From the NCBI GenBank assembly GCA_947497245.1, contig CANMFO010000005.1:186001-250000 (forward strand): a stretch of DNA of 64,000 bases, read 5' to 3'. Below are positions 9,882 through 19,720 of this stretch, one piece after another. Both the position numbers and the translations under genes were made by a program. Within the stretch, counting starts at the first letter, position 1. Each line of letters begins with the position of its first letter. Under the pieces are notes generated by a model that saw only the letters and a program-made list of their open reading frames with translations, made no database searches and was not told the DNA's origin. This stretch comes from an uncultured Flavobacteriaceae bacterium. Lineage in GTDB: Bacteria > Bacteroidota > Bacteroidia > Flavobacteriales > Flavobacteriaceae.

Positions 9882-11825
9882 TCAATCTTTGAGGCGGGTT
9901 ACCTTCCCACTGTTCAGATCCATCCGAAAATGGTCAGAGGGTTCCCCGTTCATGAATTTACGGAACAGTTCCATCAACACGAGCATATTGGTCTTGGTGA
10001 GATCCTTGTCTTCCACTGAATGCCTCTGCTCCAAAAATGACTCCATGATGAGACGATATTGGTTCAATCGCTCCGTCCCGATATCTTTGAAGGCCAATTC
10101 GTCCGCACTTCTAAGCCGGTACAGGTCAAATACCAGATCGCCACCGGACCAATCGCCAAAATGGTCTAAGGTCAAATTGCTTTTGGCGGCACGTTTACGG
10201 GCTTCTGTCCATAAGATCGAAGTTTCGCCGCTATCCGCCCTGATTTTTTCCAAAGCATCCCCGAGGGATTCTTCAGATACCGATTGTGACAAGATCAGCA
10301 GTTCCTTCCCTGAAACATTCAAGAGAAAGCTTGCGAAATCGGACGGCCATTCGGAGGGCAGGAAGCGCAATCGCACCAGTTCCCTTAAATGGAACGTCGT
10401 AAATTCATGATAGTTTTTTGATGCCAAAATGTTCTGGTCCCAGATATTTTTGGCACCGATACTTTGCAAATAGCCATGCTCTTGTTCGTACAGATCGAAA
10501 AATTCGTTGAAATCCGGAACAGAATCCAGGGTTACTGTCTCCACATCCATAACTTCTTTCTCCCTTATGGTAAGCAGTTTGTATGCGGGTTTGTAAGCTG
10601 CCAGGGACGGTGCCTGGACGTTTATCAATGTATTTCCCTTCTCCGTGGTCGTAACTCCCGTATCGTTCATGTGCATATGGCCGCCGAAATGAAGTTTCAG
10701 CCCGGCATCCGCAAACATTTCGGCCACTTTTTCCTCGGGAACACGTTTCAACTGCATTTGCCCGGCAATCAGTAAATTGTCAATTTCCCGTGTTGCTCCA
10801 TTGGTAAAATCCACCATGGGGTAATGGCTAAAGGCCAAAAGTACTTTTCCGCGTTTTTCTGCATCTTGGACCACCCTGCGGACCCAATGCACCAAGTATT
10901 GCTTGTTTTCCAAGAGATTGTCATGTCCAATGCCCGTATTGGGATAATCTTGGGGAATACGCGTGTCGGTTGCCACTTTTTCTTTTTTAAGGTAGGTACT
11001 GGGATCTAGGGCAAGCAGCCAAAGTCCCTTGACGGGCTCTACCAAATAGCTGACATCGGGCAGGGGTATATCGTTCGTTGGGAACAGGTGGCTCCTGTTC
11101 TTCAAGGCAGCCTGTTTTTTGGCATTCTCGAAATCGTAGTTGTCGTAGCTATAACTGGAAAATGGGGATTCCCAATAGAGATCGCTCTTTTTTGGGAAAA
11201 ACCCAAAATCGCCCAAGACATTGGTAATCTCTTCATACCCCAAATTCTGTAGATCTTCCGAGATTACCACCGGATGCTCGGTGACCGTATCCGAGACGTA
11301 CATTTGCGGCTGCGACATTATGGGTTGCCGTTTCCCACCCTCTCCCAAAAAATCCAGCTTTCCATCCCTGTGGTTGAATGGCCGTACCACGTCGTGATTT
11401 CCGGTAATCAAGTAAAAGGAGATGCCGTGGTTTTTCGAATAATCTTCCAAAATCCTCTTTAATCCACGGATGTGAAGGGGTTGTCCGTCGTCCGAAAAAT
11501 CCCCGGGGAGCAGAATGTGTTTCACTTTCCTTTTGACCACATCGTCCAGAGCGGCTAAAAAAGCGAAGTAATTTTCGTTGAAGATTCGTGTGGAACGCAA
11601 CTGCCCCCCCATTGTTCTGATAAGCACGTATTCCCCAGTTTTAGGGTTCTTTATCCCTGGATATTTACTGTCCGCAAGGTTACCGTAAACATCTTGAAGA
11701 TGTATGTCCGCCATTACCGCAATTTGCAGTCCCCGGGGTTCGAGTTTTTTTTTGGAAGCACAGGAAGCCCCTACTAATAAAATAAAGAGAAGTATTGTAT
11801 GCCCTGTATTTCTGAAGAAGTCCAT
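9882..11825 (-). CDS. Metallophosphoesterase lipoprotein (calcineurin-like)
   Basis: This is a calcineurin-like phosphoesterase exported as a lipoprotein. The N-terminus 'ILLFILLVGASC' puts the lipid-modified Cys at residue 22 when translation starts at 11825. The binuclear metal motifs are in order: D40/H42 in 'MADIH', D109 in 'LLPGDFSDDG', N143-H144-D145 in 'TGNHD', then 'FSHYP' and 'GGHMH'. At 647 aa it is longer than the minimal domain (about 300 aa). The C-terminal half, roughly from residue 390, is not recognised. It follows the lactonase gene by about 100 bp on the same strand and converges on the EEP gene, so two exported phosphoesterases sit tail to tail beside the inositol operon. 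Substrate unknown. Confidence 0.84.
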   Translation of the reverse strand: MDFFRNTGHTILLFILLVGASCASKKKLEPRGLQIAVMADIHLQDVYGNLADSKYPGIKNPKTGEYVLIRTMGGQLRSTRIFNENYFAFLAALDDVVKRKVKHILLPGDFSDDGQPLHIRGLKRILEDYSKNHGISFYLITGNHDVVRPFNHRDGKLDFLGEGGKRQPIMSQPQMYVSDTVTEHPVVISEDLQNLGYEEITNVLGDFGFFPKKSDLYWESPFSSYSYDNYDFENAKKQAALKNRSHLFPTNDIPLPDVSYLVEPVKGLWLLALDPSTYLKKEKVATDTRIPQDYPNTGIGHDNLLENKQYLVHWVRRVVQDAEKRGKVLLAFSHYPMVDFTNGATREIDNLLIAGQMQLKRVPEEKVAEMFADAGLKLHFGGHMHMNDTGVTTTEKGNTLINVQAPSLAAYKPAYKLLTIREKEVMDVETVTLDSVPDFNEFFDLYEQEHGYLQSIGAKNIWDQNILASKNYHEFTTFHLRELVRLRFLPSEWPSDFASFLLNVSGKELLILSQSVSEESLGDALEKIRADSGETSILWTEARKRAAKSNLTLDHFGDWSGGDLVFDLYRLRSADELAFKDIGTERLNQYRLIMESFLEQRHSVEDKDLTKTNMLVLMELFRKFMNGEPSDHFRMDLNSGKVTRLKD

Positions 11826-11923
11826 ATCCCGATCAATTAAGGCCCCGTTCGCGGAAGACCACAATAAAAATACGGCTTATCGGCAGAGCGGGGCGGCGAA
11901 TCTTGTGCAAAGGTTTGCATGGG

Positions 11924-13084
11924 TCAGAACTTCAGACAGACCGGTTGCGCCAGTCTTATTTCGTTTCCGGTATAAGACAGCAATCCAGTGGATGGATCTA
12001 TTTTAAAAACGGTGATATTGTCCGATTTTTGATTGGCCACCAAAAGAAATGCCCCATCCGGGGACAGGGTAAAATTTCTGGGCCAATCCCCACGAACGGG
12101 CTCGGTGGTCAATAGGTTGAGGTGGCCGTCCTCCGAAACGGAAAAAATGGCTATGCTGTTATCGCCCCGGTTCGATGCATAAAGAAATTTACCATTGTGC
12201 CCCAGATGGATATCGGCACAAGCATTGTCGCCGTCAAAATCGGCCGGCAGTGTACTTTTCCCATCAATTCGTTCAAAGCGGCCCGTCCTCGGATCTACCA
12301 AGGCGGAGACTACCGTACTGGACAATTCATTGATGATAAAGGCCATATTTTTTTCGGGATGGAAGATCAAATGCCTTGGCCCGTCGCCCGGATTCATTTT
12401 TAAAGCCGTATGGGGTTTCCCTAAGTTCTTGTTGTCCGTAATGGGGTAAGCTACGATCTGATCTATGCCTAGATCTACAGCGTACAGAAAGTTACTTGGG
12501 GCATCGAACTTGACACAATGGGCATGGGCCGATTTTTGATTGGGATGTGGGCCCTTGCCCGAATGGACACTGCTTTGGGCACCCCCGATGATGTTTCCTT
12601 CCGTATCGATACTGTAGAGGGCGATACTTCCAGAACCGTAGTTGGCCACGGCAAGAAGGTTTTCTGTTCGATTCAATTCAATATAACATGCCCCGTCCCC
12701 AATGCTGGAATGATCGCTTAGGGTATTCAACAGATTTCTGTTGTCACCCCAATCATAGACCGAAATACTTCCGGGCTTTGTGGCGTTGGACGAAAAAACC
12801 CTTGACCTATCCTTCGATATACAAAGGTACCCCGGGTTCTCTTTTTCTATCAATAGCTTGGTATTGCCAATGGTACCAGTGTTTGGGTCAAAATCCAGCT
12901 TGTAGATCCCCCGACTTTCGCCATTGGTGAAAGTCCCGACCAAAAGCTCCAAATTTTCCGATTTCCCCTCCTTTTTCGATGTGGGGGACGCCTGGGTATC
13001 ACTGGACCGCTTGGGGTCGGATTTACACGCCAATGCAATCAGGAGACAGGAACAAACGGTTATGTATTTATGGGATGGTATCAT
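11924..13084 (-). CDS. Lactonase-family seven-bladed beta-propeller lipoprotein (PF10282-like)
   Basis: The protein resembles 6-phosphogluconolactonase YbhE/Pgl-type propellers. Repeating blades show motifs such as 'GIYKLDFDPNTG', 'SVYDWGDN', 'ALYSIDTEGN', 'GPRHLIFHPEKN', 'ADIHLGHNGKFLYASNRG' and 'PRNFTLSPDG'. Translation is placed at 13084 because this gives a lipoprotein signal ending 'LLIALAC' at residue 20; an ATG at 13120 gives a longer n-region and is also possible. An envelope location makes classical cytosolic 6-phosphogluconolactonase unlikely; hydrolysis of sugar lactones outside the cytosol is inferred. It lies between the LacI regulator and the metallophosphoesterase on the same strand. 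Confidence 0.82.
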   Translation of the reverse strand: MIPSHKYITVCSCLLIALACKSDPKRSSDTQASPTSKKEGKSENLELLVGTFTNGESRGIYKLDFDPNTGTIGNTKLLIEKENPGYLCISKDRSRVFSSNATKPGSISVYDWGDNRNLLNTLSDHSSIGDGACYIELNRTENLLAVANYGSGSIALYSIDTEGNIIGGAQSSVHSGKGPHPNQKSAHAHCVKFDAPSNFLYAVDLGIDQIVAYPITDNKNLGKPHTALKMNPGDGPRHLIFHPEKNMAFIINELSSTVVSALVDPRTGRFERIDGKSTLPADFDGDNACADIHLGHNGKFLYASNRGDNSIAIFSVSEDGHLNLLTTEPVRGDWPRNFTLSPDGAFLLVANQKSDNITVFKIDPSTGLLSYTGNEIRLAQPVCLKF

Positions 13085-13326
13085 TTTGGATAAGTGTTTG
13101 ATATGGAATATGGATTTCATTGCATTCGTTTGAATGGATTTATAATTGCCGATAAAATTGGAATACGGCAGCTGATGCGGAAGGGCAAACATCCGATGTG
13201 TTCCGGTGCTTTACCGATACTTTTGATCTGTCCTTTTACGGGATGGGGCATCGTTTCATTTTGAATGGTAGGGCCCGGCCATGGTCCGAAGGTATCAAAA
13301 CCGTGCTCCAAGCCTTGGGGATTTTG

Positions 13327-14343
13327 TCATTTTTCACTTCGAATTGAAGATTTTCTGATGTTCAATTCACCGTTCAGAACAATGGTTTCCTGTTCAAAGG
13401 AATCGTTTTCAATTTGTTTGATAAGCAGCTTGGCGGCACTTTTCCCCATTTCAAAGGTAGGTTGCTTAACGCTGCTCAGTTGGGGCGTTACCAATTCCGC
13501 CATTCTGGTTTCCGTAAATCCGATAACGGCAATGTCCTCCGGAACCCTATATCCATTGTCTTTGAGTTTTTTTATGGCACCCATGGCCACCAGATCGTTT
13601 TCGCAATAAAAGGCATCGGGAAGGTCGTGCTGGTATATTAAATCCTCTATTACCTCGATACCCTCTTTGGCCAATAGGCCGGTTTCGATGATCTTGTAGT
13701 TCTCTTTGGCGATTTTGTGCTTGTTCAGCGCTTTTCGAAAACCTTTTATCCGTTCATTGGAAACACATAGGTTCTTATGGCCGGCAAGATGATATATCTT
13801 TTTATACCCCTGTGAGATTAGATGTTCTGTAGCAAAAAAACTCCATTTTTGGTTGTTGAACAGCACTTTACTGGCGGGTACGGACTGCTCCACACGGCTC
13901 ATAAATACAATAGGATAATCATTTTTTACTTGCTTTAGATAATAGTCCATATTGTTGCTTTCGGTCGTTGGGGCGATAATGAGCCCATCGACCATGTTGT
14001 GTATTAGGGTCTTTACGTTTTTCAGTTCCAGGTCGGGATTTTCATCGGACTGCATCACCAGGACCTGGTACCCCTTGGATAGAAACACTTCTTGAATGGC
14101 GATGATGACTTCGGCATAAAATTCATTGACAAACTCGGGGACGACGACCCCGACATTAAAAGTTTTGCTTTGGCCCAGCTTTTTAGCAATGGGGTTGGGA
14201 ATGTACCCCATCTCTTCGGCGGTCCTTAAAATGAGTTCCCGGGTTTCCTTTCTTATATCGTATTTGTCGTTGAAAGCTCGGGAAACCGAGGAAATGGAAA
14301 CATTTAATTCCCTGGCCACATCCTTTATGGTAGTGCGTTTCAT
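13327..14343 (-). CDS. LacI/GalR-family transcriptional regulator
   Basis: The 338-aa protein has the canonical N-terminal LacI helix-turn-helix with hinge: 'TIKDVARELNVSISSVSRAFN' near residues 4-25, then 'AEEMGYIPNPIAKKL'. The periplasmic-binding-protein-like effector domain starts near 'VGVVVPEF' and includes 'DGLIIAPTT' and 'EDIAVIGFTE'. It is transcribed divergently from susC, and the shared intergenic region contains GGAAACGTTTCC-type palindromic elements, the classic LacI-family operator form. It therefore probably controls the SusCD locus, and possibly the lactonase and phosphoesterase behind it. The effector is unknown. Confidence 0.93.
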   Translation of the reverse strand: MKRTTIKDVARELNVSISSVSRAFNDKYDIRKETRELILRTAEEMGYIPNPIAKKLGQSKTFNVGVVVPEFVNEFYAEVIIAIQEVFLSKGYQVLVMQSDENPDLELKNVKTLIHNMVDGLIIAPTTESNNMDYYLKQVKNDYPIVFMSRVEQSVPASKVLFNNQKWSFFATEHLISQGYKKIYHLAGHKNLCVSNERIKGFRKALNKHKIAKENYKIIETGLLAKEGIEVIEDLIYQHDLPDAFYCENDLVAMGAIKKLKDNGYRVPEDIAVIGFTETRMAELVTPQLSSVKQPTFEMGKSAAKLLIKQIENDSFEQETIVLNGELNIRKSSIRSEK

Positions 14344-14768
14344 AGCGTTGCGTTTTCACATACACCTGCAAGTACAGGATCGATCATTGTTTCCGAAAAC
14401 TAGCAAATTTCAATGGATTAGAAAATAAATATAAAAAAAAGGAATGAGAAATACGTGGAAAGGCTTGGAATGGTCCAATGCCATGGTATCAAAATACCGT
14501 TCCAAACAAGACCTGGACAAAATCCCATGGTAAACTTACTCTGAATGCAACTCTCTGATATATAGATATAAATGGTTTTTTCTAAAAATGATGCGAGACA
14601 GTTGAAGGATATAATGGCCCTTAAGTGCGTTATTCAAAGTTTTTACGGAAACGTTTCCGGTAATTTAAAACGTTTCCGGTACCGTTTCCGGTAATTTAAT
14701 TTGTTGGATTTTGTCCTGGACCTGGCAAATGAGATACTTTTCAGCCTCAATAACTAACTGATAAATTT
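14344..14768. promoter_or_regulatory. Divergent regulatory region between the LacI gene and susC
   Basis: This 425-bp gap holds no gene. Besides the operator cluster at 14646-14699 it contains an imperfect inverted repeat at 14465-14505: an outer TTGGAA/TTCCAA pair and an inner GGTAT-CAAA-ATACC hairpin, but with unequal flanks, so its meaning is uncertain. The DNA is AT-rich on the LacI side. No exact Bacteroidota TAnnTTTG promoter element was identified, so transcription starts are not placed. Confidence 0.6.
14646..14699 (+). promoter_or_regulatory. Cluster of three LacI-type operator elements (CGTTTCCGG)
   Basis: A perfect 12-bp palindrome GGAAACGTTTCC lies at 14647-14658. Its right half belongs to a 17-nt direct repeat CGTTTCCGGTAATTTAA found at 14652-14668 and again at 14683-14699, 31 bp apart. 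A third copy of the core, CGTTTCCGGT, lies between them at 14671-14680. The palindrome with central CG is the usual operator form of LacI-family proteins. A LacI gene lies 300 bp away and susC starts 70 bp downstream, so binding by that regulator is the natural inference. Confidence 0.75.
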
Positions 14769-17700
14769 ATGGAAAGAAAGTATTTCTTAATGTTATTTTT
14801 AATGGCGTTCAGTACAATATTGGTCGCCCAGGAAAAAACAGTAAACGGTACGGTCGTTGACGGGCAGGGTGTTCCGTTACCGGGAACGAGTATTGTGGTC
14901 CAAGGTACTACCAACGGAACGCAGACCGATTTTGACGGAAATTATGCGATTGAGGTATCGGAAGGACAGGTTTTGGTCTTTTCCTATGTTGGTTTTGCCC
15001 CACAAAACATTACCGTTGGCGGCGCTTCTACTATAAATATTGTTCTACAGGAAGATGCTTCCCAGTTGAACGAGGTTGTCGTAGTGGGCTATGGAACCCA
15101 AAAAGTGGTCAACCTTACCGGTTCGGTAGAAACGATCAAGGGTACGGAACTGACGCGTCAACCGGTCTTTCAGACATCACAAGCACTGGCTGGCCTGGCA
15201 CCGGGCCTAGTGGCCACGCAAACTAGCGGGCAACCCGGTTCGGACGGTGCGACCCTTAGGATCAGGGGCATTGGAACTTTGGGGAACGGGAACAAGAACA
15301 ATCCGTTGATCTTGGTGGATGGCATTCCGGACAATATCAACGGAGTGGATCCAAACGATATTGAAAGTGTATCCGTGCTAAAGGATGCCTCCGCCGCGGC
15401 AATTTACGGATCCAGAGCGGCAAATGGGGTTATTATTATCACCACCAAAAGGGGCAAGGCCGGGAAAGTGAGTGTTTCCTATGATAGCTATGTAGGTTTC
15501 AATAAGGTGACCCAGAACCTGAACTTCTTGGATGGGTTGGGGTATATTGAAAACATAAATGTTGCCAATCCCGGTACCTATGATGACGCTTTTGTTTCCA
15601 ATTATGCAGTAAACCGGGGAACCGATGCGGCCCCCGATACCGATTGGGTCGATGAGGTGTTTTCGAGAGAGGGTTTTCAGCAATACCATCGCTTGAGCGC
15701 GAGCGGGGGTTCGGAGAAAGTAAGGGTGGCCACGTCCATTTCCTTTATGGATCAAGACGGCAATATCCCCAATTTCAATTTCAGCAGGTACAACGGTCGG
15801 TTCAATACGGATATCAAACTGAGCGAGAAGTTCGATGTAAATTTCGACCTGAACTTTAGGAGGTCCGAACAGCGCGACCCTTCTGCCGGACTTAACGAGA
15901 TTACCCGTCAGGCCTATCGAATACCCCCATTGTTTACCGCTGTTAACGAGGATGGGTCATTCGGTCCGGGATGGAACGGGCAGAACCCCGTTGCCGGAGC
16001 TTTGGTCGGGGGAACGGATTTTAGGCAGTTCAATTATTTTAGGGGACTGTTGAAAGTGAACTACAGACCGATCGAGGAACTGGTTGTTTCCATGTCGTAC
16101 GCCCCACAGCATACCGATAATTTTAGAAAGGACTTTAGGGCCCAATACGATTGGGTCGATCTGTCCCAAAGCGGAACCTTTCCGAACGAAAACCGACTTT
16201 TTCAAGAAAACTCCAGGGGTTTTCAGGACAACTTCAATGTAATTGCCAACTACGATAAAAGTTTTGGGGGTCATAGTTTTGGTGCGGTTCTGGGGTATGA
16301 ATTCTTAAAGAATACCTCTTCCAGCTTTGATGCGCAGCGGAGAAACTTCGTACTTCAGGAATTCCAGCAACTGGACAGTGGAGACGCCGACACCCAAGAA
16401 AATGGTGGGGAAGAGACCGTCAATGGACTGGAATCGGTGTTTGGAAGGGTCAACTACTCCTATAAGGATAAATATTTGTTCGAGGCCAACCTAAGGCGTG
16501 ATGCCAGTTCCCGTTTTGCTCCTGCTTTTAGGGCCGACTGGTTTCCATCGTTTTCTGTCGGATGGACCGTTTCCAACGAACCGTTCCTGATCGATTCCTC
16601 CACCCTGTCCTTTTTGAAGCTAAGGGCTTCCTGGGGGCAATTGGGGAACCAGAACATTTTTGACAATGATGGCAACCCCATAAATTTTGCGTATGTCTCA
16701 ATATTTGGGGTCGGAACAGAAAATCCGGTTATTGGCGGTGGTCCCATTACAGGCGGCGCACAGACCGTTTTGGCCAATAGGGCGATACGATGGGAAAGTA
16801 CTACCACTTCAAATTTTGCGGTGGACGCCAAGTTTTTGGACAATAGGTTGTCCCTTACGGGGGAGTACTACGTTCGTACAACCGATGACATCTTGCTGCA
16901 GGCCAGCACGGTGCCCTTGTCGGTTGGTTTCACCGCACCCGTTCAAAATGTGGGCAGCGTAGAAAACAAAGGATGGGATTTGGCACTGGATTGGCAAGAT
17001 ACGATCGGATCGGATTTTTCCTACGGCCTCAATTTTAATATTTCCGACTATGAGAACGAAGTCACTGATTTGGGCGAGCTCGATGAACTTCCCCCTGAGA
17101 ATGGTACCATTGTTAGGGTAGGGGAACCCATCAGTTCCATATTTGGCCTACAGAAAGTTGGCCTGTTCCAAAACCAGGAGGAGATCGATAATGCCCCCAC
17201 ACATGGTTTTGGACCTGTAGCTCCAGGAGATGTGAGGTATGCCGATACCAATGGGCGGGATGCCGATGGAAATTTGACGGGCCAGCCCGATGGACAGGTC
17301 AACAATGATGACCGGGCCATTATTGGAAATTCTTTACCCAGATTGAATTATGGATTGGACGTATCCGCCCGATATAAGGGATTGGATTTTTCCATTTCCT
17401 TTTTGGGGGTGGGCAAGCGCGACATCATACTTCAGGGAGACGCCGCTTATCCCTTTTTCAATGCGGGAAAGATACAGCAGTGGCAAACGGATGCCTGGAC
17501 GGCCCAAAATACCGGAGCGAAATATCCGAGGTATACTCCCGGGAGCAGCCATAGCAACTGGAGAACCAGTGAGCAATGGTTGTTCGATGCATCGTATTTG
17601 AGGGTCAGGAATATCGGCCTGGGGTACTCATTGCCGGACAAAGTGCTGGAAACGCTGAAAGTCAATAGTTTAAGGATCTATGTATCCGGACAAAATTTGT

Positions 17701-17813
17701 TCACTTTCGACAATCTTCCCGAAGGTATGGATCCCACTATTCCCAACTTCACCTCTGGTGGTTTTTACCCCATAACGTCTACCTATACTTTTGGATTGAG
17801 TGTAAGCCTATAA
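14769..17813 (+). CDS. SusC/RagA-family TonB-dependent outer-membrane transporter
   Basis: This outer-membrane transporter imports oligosaccharides or glycosides together with the SusD partner downstream, using TonB energy. The 1014-aa protein has a Sec signal ('LMLFLMAFSTILVAQ'), a carboxypeptidase-regulatory-like domain at about 24-100 ('VNGTVVDGQGVPLPGTSI'), a TonB-box-like 'NEVVVVGYGTQ', the plug domain with 'LRIRGIGTL' and 'LVDGIPDN', the SusC-typical 'SVLKDASAAAIYGSRAANG', and a large 22-strand-type barrel ending in 'TYTFGLSVSL'. Length is normal. The triple LacI-type operator stands upstream, and susD follows after 10 nt. Confidence 0.97.
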   Translation: MERKYFLMLFLMAFSTILVAQEKTVNGTVVDGQGVPLPGTSIVVQGTTNGTQTDFDGNYAIEVSEGQVLVFSYVGFAPQNITVGGASTINIVLQEDASQLNEVVVVGYGTQKVVNLTGSVETIKGTELTRQPVFQTSQALAGLAPGLVATQTSGQPGSDGATLRIRGIGTLGNGNKNNPLILVDGIPDNINGVDPNDIESVSVLKDASAAAIYGSRAANGVIIITTKRGKAGKVSVSYDSYVGFNKVTQNLNFLDGLGYIENINVANPGTYDDAFVSNYAVNRGTDAAPDTDWVDEVFSREGFQQYHRLSASGGSEKVRVATSISFMDQDGNIPNFNFSRYNGRFNTDIKLSEKFDVNFDLNFRRSEQRDPSAGLNEITRQAYRIPPLFTAVNEDGSFGPGWNGQNPVAGALVGGTDFRQFNYFRGLLKVNYRPIEELVVSMSYAPQHTDNFRKDFRAQYDWVDLSQSGTFPNENRLFQENSRGFQDNFNVIANYDKSFGGHSFGAVLGYEFLKNTSSSFDAQRRNFVLQEFQQLDSGDADTQENGGEETVNGLESVFGRVNYSYKDKYLFEANLRRDASSRFAPAFRADWFPSFSVGWTVSNEPFLIDSSTLSFLKLRASWGQLGNQNIFDNDGNPINFAYVSIFGVGTENPVIGGGPITGGAQTVLANRAIRWESTTTSNFAVDAKFLDNRLSLTGEYYVRTTDDILLQASTVPLSVGFTAPVQNVGSVENKGWDLALDWQDTIGSDFSYGLNFNISDYENEVTDLGELDELPPENGTIVRVGEPISSIFGLQKVGLFQNQEEIDNAPTHGFGPVAPGDVRYADTNGRDADGNLTGQPDGQVNNDDRAIIGNSLPRLNYGLDVSARYKGLDFSISFLGVGKRDIILQGDAAYPFFNAGKIQQWQTDAWTAQNTGAKYPRYTPGSSHSNWRTSEQWLFDASYLRVRNIGLGYSLPDKVLETLKVNSLRIYVSGQNLFTFDNLPEGMDPTIPNFTSGGFYPITSTYTFGLSVSL

Positions 17814-17823
17814 TAAAAAAAAA

Positions 17824-19623
17824 ATGAAAAAAACCAGTAAGATAATACCGTTTGTTTTGGCCCTGATTTCCATGGTGGCCTGTGAAGAAGAAGTTCTTGA
17901 TTTAAGCGATCCCGGGGCCCCTACCGATGTGGTCTTTTTTGAATCTGAAGATCAACTGGAGGTTGCTTTGGCCGGAATCTACGAAACCGTGAATTTTGAA
18001 CGAAGTGTCCCCTTTCCACAACATTTGGACCATACGACCGATTATGGCTTCAGTCGTGGCGATGTGGGGGGAACAGCTACCATAACCACCGGGGGCATGA
18101 CTTCCACCGACGGTTCTGCACGGGATCACTGGGCAAGATGGTACCAGGGCGTTCAACGCGCCAATAACCTTTTGACCAATATGGCAAAGGCCGAAGCGGT
18201 CTCCGACCCGGAAAGATTTGCCACGATACGAGCCGAGGCACTCGCTTTGAGGGCGTTTTGCTATGCCTATCTCACCGAACTTTTTGGTGATGTTCCGTAC
18301 CGGACCGAAATAGCCACCTCGTTGGAGGGTCTTGATGTGGGAAGGACCCCAAAATTGGAAATTGCGGCCAATATAATGGCCGATTTGGAAACCGCTGCAA
18401 ACGTGCTTCCGACAACATGGGGCGCCGGTGATAGAGGCAGGTTTTCCGCAATGGCGGCACACACCCTAAGAGCAAGGGTAGCACTGTACAACGAAAATTG
18501 GTCCGTTGCGGAACAATCCGCACAAATTGTAATGAACAGCGGCGCCTTTGGTTTGGACGCAAGCTATGAGGATTTGTTCACCGCCGGCGGAATCCAGTCT
18601 TCTGGCGAGGTCATTTTCGATCTTGCCTTCCAAAACGGTACCAACACGCACAATCTTGCACGACGTCAGGGAACCCGATTTGGTGGGTGGGCGCAGTTAG
18701 TGCCATCGCAACAGACGGTCGATTCCTATGAAACCACAAATGGATTGCCGATTGACGAGGATGCTGCATTTGATCCTGCCAACCCCTATGAAAATAGGGA
18801 CCCGAGGTTGAAGGCTTCGATTGTTGTGCCCGGTGAGGTCTGGACGAACCATATTTTTGAAACACATTCGGATAGCATAGCGACCACAAGAATTTCTGAT
18901 GGATCCAGGGTGTTGAACGTGAATTCTGCCGATTTTAGGGGAATTGCCAAGGTCGATCCCGTGAGCGGTCAGGAATTTACCACTTCGGGAGCCAATGAAT
19001 TTGGTGCCTATACGGGGTATAATTGGAAAAAATTCTCGGACGAACCCGCACTGATGGGAGATGGCAATGTCGACGCATCGGAACACCCGATTATCGTTAT
19101 GAGGTATGCCGAGGTACTTTTGATATTTGCCGAGGCCAAAATAGAAGCTGGCAATATAGATCAAAGCGTGTTGGACGCCATCAACGATGTCAGGGCCAGA
19201 GCCTATGGGACCACGCGCGGGGATATCGCCAACTATCCCTCCATAAGCAGCATGGATCAGACCGAATTGAGAAAAGTGCTACGGAGGGAGCGAAAAGTGG
19301 AATTTGCCAATGAGGGCCTAAGACTGTTCGATATTCGAAGGTGGCGAATTGCCGAGAAGGTTATGAACAGCACCTTATATGGATCCCCGGCCAATGGATG
19401 GGGCAATATTGGAGGTACCTTGAACTTTGTACCGAATATCGATGATGACGGTTTCATTGATTATAGCGGAGCTCCTTCCCAGCCCCGAAATATACTGGGC
19501 AACTTTGAATATAGGGAAGTTGAGGAACGGGTGTTCAATGCACAAAGAGACTATCTATGGGCCATTCCCCAGAGTGAGATCGACGCGACCAATGGGACCG
19601 TTGCACAAAATCCGGGATATTGA
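17824..19623 (+). CDS. SusD/RagB-family surface glycan-binding lipoprotein
   Basis: This is the lipoprotein that caps the SusC channel at the cell surface and binds the glycan. The 599-aa protein has a lipoprotein signal ending 'ISMVAC' (Cys20) and then acidic residues (EEEVLDL) that fit surface export. Typical SusD elements follow: 'FESEDQLEVALAGIYE', 'RANNLLTNM', 'EALALRAFCYAYLTELFGDV', 'EVLLIFAEAK' and 'LRRERKVEFANEGLRLFDIRRW'. The ATG is preceded by a ten-A tract and no Shine-Dalgarno site. It pairs with the SusC gene ending 10 nt before. The ligand cannot be read from sequence. Confidence 0.96.
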   Translation: MKKTSKIIPFVLALISMVACEEEVLDLSDPGAPTDVVFFESEDQLEVALAGIYETVNFERSVPFPQHLDHTTDYGFSRGDVGGTATITTGGMTSTDGSARDHWARWYQGVQRANNLLTNMAKAEAVSDPERFATIRAEALALRAFCYAYLTELFGDVPYRTEIATSLEGLDVGRTPKLEIAANIMADLETAANVLPTTWGAGDRGRFSAMAAHTLRARVALYNENWSVAEQSAQIVMNSGAFGLDASYEDLFTAGGIQSSGEVIFDLAFQNGTNTHNLARRQGTRFGGWAQLVPSQQTVDSYETTNGLPIDEDAAFDPANPYENRDPRLKASIVVPGEVWTNHIFETHSDSIATTRISDGSRVLNVNSADFRGIAKVDPVSGQEFTTSGANEFGAYTGYNWKKFSDEPALMGDGNVDASEHPIIVMRYAEVLLIFAEAKIEAGNIDQSVLDAINDVRARAYGTTRGDIANYPSISSMDQTELRKVLRRERKVEFANEGLRLFDIRRWRIAEKVMNSTLYGSPANGWGNIGGTLNFVPNIDDDGFIDYSGAPSQPRNILGNFEYREVEERVFNAQRDYLWAIPQSEIDATNGTVAQNPGY

Positions 19624-19695
19624 TCGTATATCATATTGTTTGTTAGTTTACATATGATTGGTTTGAGTTAGTTCTAGTTGACTAAGTTGCAGAAA

Positions 19696-19720
19696 GGGGG
19701 GTGGTCGTGAACTACCCCCC
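19696..19720 (+). terminator. Strong GC-rich hairpin after susD
   Basis: The left arm GGGGGGTGGT (19696-19705) pairs fully with ACTACCCCCC (19711-19720) across a 5-nt loop, giving ten pairs including one G-U. The T-rich tail is weak (GATTTGTCT). Because the following genes are co-directional, it could be an attenuator or mRNA-stabilising structure that keeps susCD expression above the downstream enzymes rather than a full terminator. Confidence 0.7.
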
